Positions 1-8,600 of a DNA stretch of 64,000 bases are shown piece after piece. How positions within the stretch are numbered: the stretch's first letter is position 1; each line of letters begins with the position of its first letter. This stretch comes from Paenibacillus graminis. GTDB lineage: Bacteria; Bacillota; Bacilli; Paenibacillales; Paenibacillaceae. A program made the position numbers and the translations under genes. The DNA lies in the NCBI RefSeq assembly GCF_000758705.1, contig NZ_CP009287.1, positions 1,860,001-1,924,000 of the forward strand, written 5' to 3'. The notes below the pieces were generated by a model. The model had not been told where the DNA came from, did no database searches, and saw only the letters and a list, made by a program, of their open reading frames with translations.

Positions 1-38
1 GGAGAGTTAGTCCATCACAAGGAAGAAGGAGCCGCGTT

Positions 39-488
39 ATGAAGATTGCCGTCGTGAACGGTCCGAATATGAATTTAACCGGTGTACGGGAAACCGGGTT
101 TTATGGAAAAGTCACATGGAAGCAAATTGAGGAGAGGCTGCGGAAACTGGCTGAAGAATGGCAAATCGAGCTGCTTTGTTTTCAATCGAACCATGAGGGG
201 GAGATCGTTGATTTTATTCAAGAGCATCTATCTTCACTGGATGGGATTGTACTAAATCCGGCGGGACTATCCAAAACCGGGTATTCCATCCTGGATGCGA
301 TGTCTTCGGTCGGCATCCCTTATATCGAAGTGCATATGTCCAATATTTTTGACAGGGGAGGCTGGCACGCACAATCCATCTTTTTTGAGAATGCCGCCGG
401 ACTGGTCGTGGGCCTGAAAGGTTATTCCTATGATCTTGGTCTGCAGGGGATGAAACAGTATTTGGACACAGCGCTTGCTCCGAACTAG
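39..488 (+). CDS. aroQ: Type II 3-dehydroquinase-like enzyme, probable aminodehydroquinate dehydratase (RifJ-like)
   Basis: 149 aa, the usual length for type II dehydroquinases, which dehydrate 3-dehydroquinate, or in AHBA pathways 5-amino-3-dehydroquinate. The start NGPNMNL, lid Arg17 and catalytic Tyr22 (FYG), Asn73 (LNP), Asp86, Glu97 and His99 (EVHMSN) and Arg106 are all present. Two substrate-contacting positions differ from ordinary AroQ: the His of the GALTHTS motif is Lys79, and the Arg of FRHHS is His110 (motif WHAQS). The ATG is preceded by AGGAAGAAGGAG. With AHBA synthase, a RifM-like phosphatase and RifL/RifN-like enzymes in the same cluster, I infer it acts on the amino substrate. 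A housekeeping AroQ is the alternative, made less likely by the substitutions and location. Family certain; substrate inferred. Confidence 0.88.
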   Translation: MKIAVVNGPNMNLTGVRETGFYGKVTWKQIEERLRKLAEEWQIELLCFQSNHEGEIVDFIQEHLSSLDGIVLNPAGLSKTGYSILDAMSSVGIPYIEVHMSNIFDRGGWHAQSIFFENAAGLVVGLKGYSYDLGLQGMKQYLDTALAPN

Positions 489-505
489 CAGAAGGGACAT
501 GTGAA

Positions 506-2923
506 ATGAAACATATTGAAGTCTATAATGCCAAATTGCATAATCTCAAAAACATCACAACGAAGATTCCAAAACAGCAGCTCATTGTCGTAACAGGCAT
601 CAGCGGATCGGGGAAATCCAGTTTTATCTTTGATACGCTCCATCATGAAGGGCAGCGGCTTTATCTGGAGGCCTTAGGCATTTCTCACGACGTCCTGCAC
701 TACGACTCGTTTGATATGATTCAGGGACTTAGTCCGACGATTGCCGTACAGCAGAGAACCGTAAGCAATCTGAATCCAAGGTCGGTTGTAGGGACGGCCA
801 CCCGGCTCTTGAACTTGATGGCGCTGATCTACGTGAACGAAGGGGTAGAGAAGGGGAGCGGACAGACAGAGACATCGTTGCGGGAATATGTCCCTGGAAT
901 GTTTATGTTCAACTCGCCCCACGGTTCCTGTCCGGCCTGCAGTGGCAGAGGAACGATTACAGAGGTGAACATCGCGAAAATTCTGCCGCCAGACAGTGAA
1001 TCAATAGAAACATGGCACCAATTCGCCTATGAGTTCCCGCAGCACAAAAAAGAAGAAAAGGAATATGTCACCAAGAGGTTTGATAACTTTATCAGCTGTT
1101 ATAACCTCGCGCCGGAGACGCCGTTTTCACAATTATCCGGTGAGGCCAGAGACGTTTTTTTGCATTATCGGCCCAAACGGACGCAGAGCAAAGGGAACCT
1201 TATCTTTTATGGAGTGAATGTGGTGATCGAAGAGAAGCTGAAAAAAGTGAATCTGCAGCAGCTCCCCGATCTCCACATCACCCGGCCATGTACAAGATGC
1301 CACGGGTACCGGATCGGGGACAGGGCACTCGCCATCACGTTGGAGAATAACCATATTGGCCAGCTTTGCCGGATGGATGTGCTTGGGCTTACAGCGTTTT
1401 TTCAGCATTATCTGGCCGTAAGGCCGCATACTGCTTTTGTGGTGCATTTAATCAAGGAGATCCTCAGCAAGCTGGCCTGTATGGAGACCGTTGGATTATC
1501 TTATCTCAATCTGTACCGGGAAATTCCGTCTCTTAGCGGCGGGGAAATTCAGAGACTGCATATCATGTCCCATCTCTCGGCCAAAGTGGATTCGATTATT
1601 TATATCTTTGATGAACCGACGGCCGGCTTGCATGAAGTGGAGAAGGCCAAGATTATCGAGAGCTTTCAAAGCTTGAAGCAGCAAGGAAATACTGTGATTG
1701 TCGTAGAGCATGATGAAAGTGTGATCCGGCAGGCGGAGTATATTATTGATTTTGGTCCCAAAGCGGGTCAAGAGGGCGGGACTATCGTCTATCAAGGGGA
1801 CTATGCCAACTTCCTGGATTCCGCTGAATCGATAACGGCCAAGTATCTGCTTCATAAACCGATGCCGCCCAAAGAATATGCGGGGATAGTGGACGCCTCC
1901 ACGCCCAGGCTTTCCATCAGGAATGCCCAAACCAACAACCTCAAGAATATTAACGTGGATATCCCGCTGCAGTCTATCGTCGGAATTTGCGGTTTATCCG
2001 GCAGCGGAAAAAGCTCTCTGATGATCGATACCTTGATCCCTAAGCTGCAGGCGGCATTGAAGGCGCGGGCACCGGGAAACAAGCGTTCAGACGAAACGGA
2101 AACCGAGGCGGATACCGTGACGGCCAGAGCAGAGGCGGAGCTGGAAGGTGCCGGGAATATAGACGGTTTTGTCGTCGTCACCCAGCAGTTGGCCCGGAGG
2201 CATGAAAATTCGATTGTGGCTACATTTCTGGGAGTCTGGGAGCCGATCCGCCATATTTTCTCCACACAGGAAGAGGCGGCGGCGCAGCAGTTTACGAAAG
2301 GACATTTTTCCTTTAACTCCATGGGCTCATGTCCAATGTGCAATGGCTACGGGCATATCAAGAGATGGCTGAGCCAGCTTGTGTTCAGTGAGGAATGCCC
2401 GTCCTGCCAAGGCAAACGATTTAAGGATGAAGTGCTGCGGGTGAAGTATAAGCAGCGCAGTATTGCTGACATCCTTGGGATGTCTGTTGCGGAAGCCCAG
2501 GCCTTCTTTCAGGATCATCCCAAAATCAGCAACCTGCTTACTGCGATTGAAGAGATGGGCATGGGTTACATTCACTTGGGCCAAAGCCTCACCACACTGA
2601 GCGGAGGAGAAGTGCAGCGGTTAAAGCTTGCCAGAGAGCTGGGGAAAAGCGGAAAGGTCAACTATCTGTATATCCTGGATGAACCTACTGTCGGACTCAG
2701 CTACTACGATGCCGAAAAATTGCTGATGATCTTAAGCAAACTGGTAGCCGGCAAGCATTCCGTTATACTCATCGAACACGACCCGTATGTCCTTTCCTAT
2801 TGTGATTATCTCATCGAGCTAGGACCGGGCGCCGGACACAAGGGAGGGGAAGTTGTGGCCGCCGGGACCCCTGAAGAAGTGAAAAAAAATGCCGGTTCGA
2901 TGATTGGCCCGTTTCTGGAATAA
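506..2923 (+). CDS. UvrA-like (class II / DrrC-type) ABC ATPase, putative self-resistance protein
   Basis: 805 aa, about 135 shorter than a standard UvrA. It has two ABC ATPase halves: Walker A GISGSGKSS near residue 31 and GLSGSGKSS near 496, signatures LSGGEIQR near 342 and LSGGEVQR near 697, and Walker B regions FDEPTAGL and LDEPTVGL. Zinc-type Cys pairs are seen at CPAC (about 142), CTRC (about 262), CPMC (about 608) and CPSC (about 631). The first Walker A to signature distance is about 145 residues shorter than in E. coli UvrA, which fits loss of the UvrB-binding domain, as in UvrA2 and DrrC proteins. Such proteins bind DNA and are linked to tolerance of DNA-binding drugs (daunorubicin DrrC). 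AGAAGGGA precedes the ATG. I infer producer protection rather than general excision repair. Confidence 0.88.
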   Translation: MKHIEVYNAKLHNLKNITTKIPKQQLIVVTGISGSGKSSFIFDTLHHEGQRLYLEALGISHDVLHYDSFDMIQGLSPTIAVQQRTVSNLNPRSVVGTATRLLNLMALIYVNEGVEKGSGQTETSLREYVPGMFMFNSPHGSCPACSGRGTITEVNIAKILPPDSESIETWHQFAYEFPQHKKEEKEYVTKRFDNFISCYNLAPETPFSQLSGEARDVFLHYRPKRTQSKGNLIFYGVNVVIEEKLKKVNLQQLPDLHITRPCTRCHGYRIGDRALAITLENNHIGQLCRMDVLGLTAFFQHYLAVRPHTAFVVHLIKEILSKLACMETVGLSYLNLYREIPSLSGGEIQRLHIMSHLSAKVDSIIYIFDEPTAGLHEVEKAKIIESFQSLKQQGNTVIVVEHDESVIRQAEYIIDFGPKAGQEGGTIVYQGDYANFLDSAESITAKYLLHKPMPPKEYAGIVDASTPRLSIRNAQTNNLKNINVDIPLQSIVGICGLSGSGKSSLMIDTLIPKLQAALKARAPGNKRSDETETEADTVTARAEAELEGAGNIDGFVVVTQQLARRHENSIVATFLGVWEPIRHIFSTQEEAAAQQFTKGHFSFNSMGSCPMCNGYGHIKRWLSQLVFSEECPSCQGKRFKDEVLRVKYKQRSIADILGMSVAEAQAFFQDHPKISNLLTAIEEMGMGYIHLGQSLTTLSGGEVQRLKLARELGKSGKVNYLYILDEPTVGLSYYDAEKLLMILSKLVAGKHSVILIEHDPYVLSYCDYLIELGPGAGHKGGEVVAAGTPEEVKKNAGSMIGPFLE

Positions 2924-2969
2924 CCCCAAGCTTACCGTTCTCAATCGAAACCGAAAGGGGAAGTACGGA

Positions 2970-3998
2970 ATGAAGAAAGTGCTCTTACCGGTGGTGCAGC
3001 CGCCTATTTGGGGATACCAGTTTTTTGCTTTTCCGCTTTGTATCGTGCTTGCACACGACAAAAGCCTGCCTTGGTTCTACAGCAACTTCATACAAGTTTG
3101 TTATGACAAAAGACCTGATCCGCCCATCCCGTTTACTTTTTACATCCATGACCATACTTTAAATCCATGGCTGCATGTCGAACGCCTGCAAAGAGGCACA
3201 ATGGGCATCATTAAGCGGAATATTGTTGATTTTATCCGGGACTGTCTCGATGACGGCATGTATTGTAATCTGAACGTAGACGAGTTTTTCATCCCGGAAC
3301 GGGAAGTTTACCGCAAAGGGCATCTTTCCCATGATGTATTGGTCCACGGATATGACATGCAGGAACAGACCTTTCAGCTTATGGGCTTTACAGATAAGCA
3401 TACATTTGCTTCCACCAGCGTACGGTTTACCGACTTTGAACAGGCGTATGACAACATTGACAATATTGATCATCAGGCGGTGTGTGATCGGATCTTTCTT
3501 TATAAATGGATGGAATCGGGACAATATGATTTTGATCTGACCCTGGTTCAGGAAACTCTGGAAGATTACCTGCTCTCCAGGAATACATCTACGAGATTCC
3601 GGATGGTTGCCTCCCCGTGGAATCATTGTGATTATGGGTTGAAAACCTATGAATCTCTGCTGCAATATTTTGAGCAATTGCAGAATGGGCAAACCGGCTT
3701 CGACGTCAGGCATATTCATAGCTTGTGGGAACATAAGAGCTTGATGTCAGCGCGCATCAGATACATGCAAGGGCTTTCAAAGCAGCTTATTTCTTCTGAT
3801 GATACACTTGCTTCTTCTATTGAATTGGAACGGCTGGCATTAAACGCCCGAAATTTGATGCTGAGATATTATTTGCACAATACTCCGGAATCACTTGCCA
3901 GGATCATGAGGTATCTGGAAGAAATAGCGGCCAAGGAAAAGCTGTTCATGGAAAAGCTATTGGATCAACTATATCAAAACAAAGCCTACTCCTTCTAA
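2970..3998 (+). CDS. BtrH-like protein without the usual N-terminal cysteine
   Basis: 342 aa from ATG 2970, which has GAAAGGGG upstream. An in-frame ATG at 2904 lies inside the UvrA-like gene and has no good ribosome site. The protein resembles the one at 55547-56638: both have a VD(E/R)F-YxP motif near residue 105 followed by an H...hGYD/N motif near 125, a pattern I associate with the N-terminal domain of butirosin BtrH, an enzyme that transfers an acyl group from a carrier protein to an amine. The paralogue's CVCNN is replaced here by GYQFFA, so the presumed nucleophile is missing. It sits directly upstream of a stand-alone ACP, echoing the BtrH/BtrI pair. No signal peptide or membrane span is evident. 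The role is unknown: a non-catalytic partner or a chain-handling protein is possible. Confidence 0.6.
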   Translation: MKKVLLPVVQPPIWGYQFFAFPLCIVLAHDKSLPWFYSNFIQVCYDKRPDPPIPFTFYIHDHTLNPWLHVERLQRGTMGIIKRNIVDFIRDCLDDGMYCNLNVDEFFIPEREVYRKGHLSHDVLVHGYDMQEQTFQLMGFTDKHTFASTSVRFTDFEQAYDNIDNIDHQAVCDRIFLYKWMESGQYDFDLTLVQETLEDYLLSRNTSTRFRMVASPWNHCDYGLKTYESLLQYFEQLQNGQTGFDVRHIHSLWEHKSLMSARIRYMQGLSKQLISSDDTLASSIELERLALNARNLMLRYYLHNTPESLARIMRYLEEIAAKEKLFMEKLLDQLYQNKAYSF

Positions 3999-4046
3999 GC
4001 CACTGTCATGATCCATCCCGCTCAAAGGCCATAGGTAAAATCCAAA

Positions 4047-4355
4047 ATGGGAGTGATTCTAAGCGTGATAACCAAAAATGAGATTGAAGCCCAATTGGTG
4101 CAGATTTATCTTAAACAGATGCAAGCTGTGGCAACTGGCGACACAGCTGTACAGACTAACGGAATTGATTTTTCCGGGGATCAAATCAGCTTGCAGGATG
4201 CAGGGATTAACTCACTTGGGTTTATCCGGTTAGTGGTTGAGATCGAAAATGCGTTTCATATGCAATTTGAGGACGACATGCTGAACATTGAATTATTTCA
4301 TTCACTGCAAGACCTGGTTGCTTATATTGAAAGGGAAGTGAATAAAGCGTCCTAA
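4047..4355 (+). CDS. Stand-alone acyl carrier protein
   Basis: 102 aa from ATG 4047. A GTG at 4065 with GGGAG 11 bases upstream is an equally good start and would give 96 aa. The phosphopantetheine site is Ser56 in the motif GINSLGF, with Asn in place of the usual Asp before Ser. The flanking helix-loop pattern and the C-terminal LVAYIE are typical of ACPs. It follows the BtrH-like gene after 48 bases and ends the first gene block. Possible roles are carrying a starter acid such as AHBA, carrying an acyl group for the BtrH-like enzymes, or acting as a trans donor. The sequence does not decide between these. Confidence 0.85.
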   Translation: MGVILSVITKNEIEAQLVQIYLKQMQAVATGDTAVQTNGIDFSGDQISLQDAGINSLGFIRLVVEIENAFHMQFEDDMLNIELFHSLQDLVAYIEREVNKAS

Positions 4356-4461
4356 CCTGTATATCCGCCCGGTTGATTCACCAATATGCCTGGAAGTCCC
4401 CGGCCGCTTTATGCTGCTTTTTCAGCTTTCGTAAACGCTGTGTGAATTGTCCTGCAATTTC

Positions 4462-4490
4462 TTGACAAGGGTATAGGCGTACGCTAATAT
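4462..4490 (+). promoter_or_regulatory. Near-consensus sigma-A promoter
   Basis: A perfect -35 box TTGACA (4462-4467) and a -10 box TAATAT (4485-4490, one mismatch from TATAAT) are separated by exactly 17 bases. Transcription would begin near 4497 and run toward the type II thioesterase and the PKS/NRPS genes. It is the strongest promoter-like sequence I saw in the window and lies in its only long gene-free gap. Confidence 0.75.
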
Positions 4491-4548
4491 GTTGGTTAAG
4501 GGTTCCAAGTCGACAATTTTTTGGATAGATAAAGATGCTCATAGTGGT

Positions 4549-4590
4549 AAAACCTGCCCTGACAACAGCAGAGTTATAGGGGAGGTTTTT
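4549..4590 (+). terminator. Terminator-like hairpin in the leader (possible attenuator)
   Basis: The left arm AAAACCTGCCC (4549-4559) pairs with GGGGAGGTTTT (4579-4589) with one mismatch. The loop is 19 bases, and the right arm ends in a T run followed by a T-rich stretch. It lies about 50 bases downstream of the predicted transcription start and upstream of the first gene of the operon, where an intrinsic terminator would act as an attenuator. No anti-terminator partner was identified. Confidence 0.45.
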
Positions 4591-4769
4591 GCTTTATTCT
4601 CACAAAAATAACCAGACTGTTCTATTGAAGCTTAGGCACTTTAGAATGACGCAGGGGCCATAAATGATAGAGTAGTAGTGTATGAAGCAAGATACACGAA
4701 GTGGCGGAGCCATGCCTCTGAAGACGTTCTAAAGGGTGCGATGGGACGCCCGAAAAGGAGAAATACGCA

Positions 4770-5492
4770 GTGGGTACCAGCAACGGTTCTTTAGATGGAA
4801 TGAAGTTGTTTTGTTTGCCGTACGCAGGCGGGTCCGCTACTGTATTTACAAAGTGGAAACGGGAGCTGGACTCAAGAATTGAGCTGATACCCGTTGAGCT
4901 GGCCGGTAGGGGAAGAAGGTTTGTTGAACCATTCTATCCTTCGTTGCATGACGGGGTGAAAGATATCTCGACTGCTATTATGGATCAAATAGGCGACAAG
5001 GGCTATTCATTATTTGGACACAGCATGGGGACGTTGTATATATGTGAACTGATGAAACAAATCCAGGCCAACGGCTGGGAGAAACCGCGGCATCTTTTTC
5101 TGTCCGGCATGTACCCGCCCCATATTCATGATAAGAAGAAGATTCATCATTTGCCGGATGATGAATTCTGGCAAGAAGTCATCAGGCTTGGCGGGACTCC
5201 GAAGCAAGTTTCGGAGAACAAAGAACTGATGCAAATTTTCACACCAGTCCTAAGGTCTGACTACAAGAATGTAGAGAGCTACATTACGGAAGCTCCCCAA
5301 GTGAAATGGGATATGGATATTACTGTTCTTGTCGGCGATGAGGATGAGATCACAAGCATGGGGGAGATCCGGCAGTGGAAAGAGTACACGACCCAATCTT
5401 GCTCGATCGTTACATTTCAGGGAGGGCACTTCTTCATCAACGAGGAAGAGAAGAAGGTCATCGACCTCATTAACAGAACACTAATTGCATAG
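4770..5492 (+). CDS. Type II thioesterase
   Basis: 240 aa alpha/beta hydrolase that removes wrong or stalled acyl groups from carrier proteins. The start is GTG 4770 with AAGGAG at 4755-4760. The N-terminal motif FCLPYAGGSA and the following ELAGRGRR are diagnostic of the type II family. Catalytic Ser85 lies in GHSMG, the acidic residue is in the VGDEDE region, and His is in GGHFF. It is the first gene after the promoter at 4462 and is followed by a terminator-like hairpin, so part of its transcription may end before the megasynthases. Confidence 0.93.
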   Translation: MGTSNGSLDGMKLFCLPYAGGSATVFTKWKRELDSRIELIPVELAGRGRRFVEPFYPSLHDGVKDISTAIMDQIGDKGYSLFGHSMGTLYICELMKQIQANGWEKPRHLFLSGMYPPHIHDKKKIHHLPDDEFWQEVIRLGGTPKQVSENKELMQIFTPVLRSDYKNVESYITEAPQVKWDMDITVLVGDEDEITSMGEIRQWKEYTTQSCSIVTFQGGHFFINEEEKKVIDLINRTLIA

Positions 5493-5505
5493 GATGTGCC
5501 AGCAT

Positions 5506-5541
5506 AAATAACCCTCACCTGTATATGGTGAAGGGTTATTT
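5506..5541 (+). terminator. Intergenic hairpin after the thioesterase gene
   Basis: AAATAACCCTCACC (5506-5519) pairs with GGTGAAGGGTTATTT (5527-5541), leaving one bulged A and a 7-base loop. It starts 13 bases after the thioesterase stop. It is A/T-rich at the base rather than followed by a long T run, so it may be a weak terminator, a processing site or an mRNA-stabilising end. Confidence 0.5.
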
Positions 5542-5679
5542 ATGTTTGTGCTGCTGGCAGGGCTAACTGAAGGATACGGGTTAGCTCTGAGGGTTTGGGA
5601 GCACCTCTTCCGCAGAGTTATTCTTCTGCACAGACATGATTGTTTTCAGCGAAGAATAGGAAAGGGACTGGGGATTACT

Positions 5680-8600
5680 ATGAGTCATCATAACAGTGAT
5701 CAAAAGTATACTGGTTTGGAAATTGCCGTCATCGGCCTGGATTGTAAATTCCCGCAAGCCGCTGACGCCGGGCAATTTTGGAATAACCTCAAGTATGGAG
5801 TCGAAGGGATTCAGTTTTTTTCCGATGAGGAAATGATTCAATCCGGCATCGATTCAGCTCTGTGCAATGACCCGAATTATGTGAAGGCAAGAGGCATTCT
5901 GGAAGACATTGAATATTTTGATGCGTCCTTTTTTGATTATACGCCGCATGAAGCGACGGTACTGGACCCTCAAGTCAGAGTTTTTCATGAATGTGTGATG
6001 AACGCATTAGACAACGCCGGGTATAATCCCGATACATACAAGGGGCAAATCGGGCTGTACGCGGGCAGCACCGAAAATGCCAACTGGCAGCTCCGGCAGC
6101 TTCTGGCCGGCGAGCACCCTACGTTTAACATGAGCTTCCGTGAATATTTATGTACGTCGATCTCCTATAAATTAAGGCTGAGGGGGCCAAGCGTTACCGT
6201 TCTGTCAGCATGCTCCACTTCGCTGGTTGCTGTCCATCTTGCGAGCCAGGCCTTGCTGAACGGTGAATGCAACATCGCGTTGGCGGGCGGTGTGCACCTT
6301 TCTCTCCCTTCTAAGAAGGGGTATTACTACGTCGATGATCTGATCTATTCAGCGGATGGCCATTGCCGCACGTTTGATTCCGCTTCACAGGGAACGGTGA
6401 TCAGCGATGGAGCTGGGGTCGTCGTCCTGAAAACCTTGCAGGATGCCATTCAGGACCGCGATCATATTTACGCCGTGATTAAAGGGTCGGCCGTCAATAA
6501 CGACGGCAACCAAAAAGCGGGGTTCTCCGCACCCAGCATTAACGGACAAAGAGAAGTGATCGAAGCGGCACTCCAAATGGCCGAGGTGGAGGCGGAATCG
6601 ATTACTATGGTGGAAGCCCACGGTACGGGTACGAAGATTGGGGATTCCATCGAGATCGAAGCGCTGAAACGGGCGTATAGTACGAACCACAAAGCGTATT
6701 GCGCAATCGGCTCTGTAAAGTCGAATATCGGCCATCTGAACGAAGCAGCCGGAATTGCAGGCTTGATCAAAACGGTTCTGTCGATTGAGCACCGGCAGAT
6801 TCCTCCCACGATTAACTTCAACAACCCGAATCCCAAAATTGAATTTGAGGATACCCCCTTTTATGTGAATAATGCGCTGGCCGATTGGACAACCCAAGGC
6901 ACTGCGCTCCGGGCCGCCGTAAGTTCTTTTGGCATCGGCGGGACCAATGCCCATATCATTCTTGAAGAACCTCCGTCATTGGAACAAAAATCTGAGGAGA
7001 AGGCTCCCCGGTTGTTTGTATTCTCTGCCAAGACTCCAACTGCCGTGCAGGAACAAATCAGGCGCTTCAAGGAGCACTTGAGAAGTAGTCCCCATCTGAG
7101 TCTGTCCGATGCTGCCTATACGCTGCAAGCCGGGAGAGGGGCCCGGCCAAACCGTGCCTTTATTGTTGCGGACAGTCATCAGGAACTGGCAAGCAAGATT
7201 GAGGAAAAGACATTTGCCATCCGGTCAGTGGACAAAAGCCAATCTGCTGTTCTTTACGTCCTGCCGGATATGGATGGTGATGTCCAAGCCGTTCAACAGG
7301 CAATCTCCTTATATGAGAGCCATCTGGCATTTCGTCAGGCGGCAGACACGGCCATGGGTAAACTGGGATCTTACAGCGGAATAGACTTCCGTACACTGTT
7401 CCTCCGGGGTGAAAAGAATCAGCTGCAGCGTGAGGCTATTCATTTTCTCTTCGGCTATGCTGTGGTAAGCATCATGCTTCAAGTTAACAAAAAACCTTTG
7501 GGGCTGCTTGGCATCAAGCGGGGCAGCCTTGTAGCTGCTGCTGTGGCAGAAGCTGTAGCACTTCAACACTCATTTACTGCATTCATGGACAGAGAGCGCA
7601 CAGCCATCACAGATCATCCAATCTATAACCCCCGTGTCCCGATGTATTCGGCTGCAAGTGGCGGCAAAATGTTGTGGGGACAATTGAAAGAAGCGGAGTT
7701 CTGGAGTAATGCCTGGAACGCTTCTTTTTCTTTAACGCCAGGGATTGTGAACCTCGTGAACACCCCCAAGACCCTTGTTGCATATATAGGAACGGAAGTA
7801 AACGAGCTAATGACAGCAATGGATGAACCCCACACAAAGCTGATTTCATTCATTTCAAGTGTGGACAGTGATAGTGGAAACCGGGGCTTTCTGGAGTGGA
7901 TAGGGAGACTATGGAGCGCAGGGCTGGGCATTCGCTGGGATGCGCTTGAGCAGGCAGGGCATAAGGGACGTATTCCGCTGCCCGGCTATCCGTTTGAGCG
8001 AAACCGCTATTTCCTTGATGAAGACCCGGTACTACTGGGAGCATCCTTGCTTCAGCAGGTAAAAGGACAGACAGGGCATCAGAAGTCTGCAGCAGATTGC
8101 TGCTATACTCCTACCTGGAAGAAAGCAGCGCTTTCCGGCGTGAGAAGCAGGAAGGGGAGCAAGCCCTCAGCGTTAATTGTTCACGATGTCGCATTGGAAG
8201 AGCGCACAATTGAAATGTGCAACCGTTACTTTGACCATCCGGTATTTGTGGCAAAAGCTTGTAAGCCCGTTTCGGTTGGCGGCACCACAATCCAACTGGA
8301 GAATAGCAGCAAAAGCGCCTACTGCGAAATGTTTCAGGCGTATCAAAAGCAAACCAAGGCGTTGCCCAAGAATATCCTCTATTTTGCGCTAAGCGGGCAT
8401 GGCATGGATGCATGGGATCACAGACAAGGAGATCTTTTGCTGCAGGAAACTTATTATGGGTTATTGCCTCTCGTTCAGGCTATAGATGAGTGCAATGCAA
8501 ACGGGAGGCTTCAACTGGGCGTGGTCACGAATCATCTCTTTGATGTGCTGGGCAATGAAGAACTAAACCCATGGAATGCGACCCTTCTGGGATTGGTTCG

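Larger units (their letters stand above)
4356..4769 (+). other. Gene-free leader region (414 bp)
   Basis: No convincing gene on either strand. It contains the promoter at 4462-4490 and the hairpin at 4549-4590 listed separately, followed by about 180 bases before the thioesterase GTG that may be structured. I compared the remaining part by eye with common riboswitch signatures (SAM, T-box, c-di-GMP, fluoride, THF) and recognised none. The layout suggests that the main biosynthetic operon begins here with a long untranslated leader. Confidence 0.6.

Noticed and set aside
4600..4769. A known riboswitch class or T-box in the leader.
   Set aside because: No diagnostic core of any class I know could be recognised; only the hairpin at 4549-4590 is supported.
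5542..5679. Upstream extension of PKS-NRPS 1 by 46 codons.
   Set aside because: The start abuts the hairpin at 5506-5541, has no ribosome site, and encodes residues unlike the N terminus of a KS. ATG 5680 leads straight into the family sequence.
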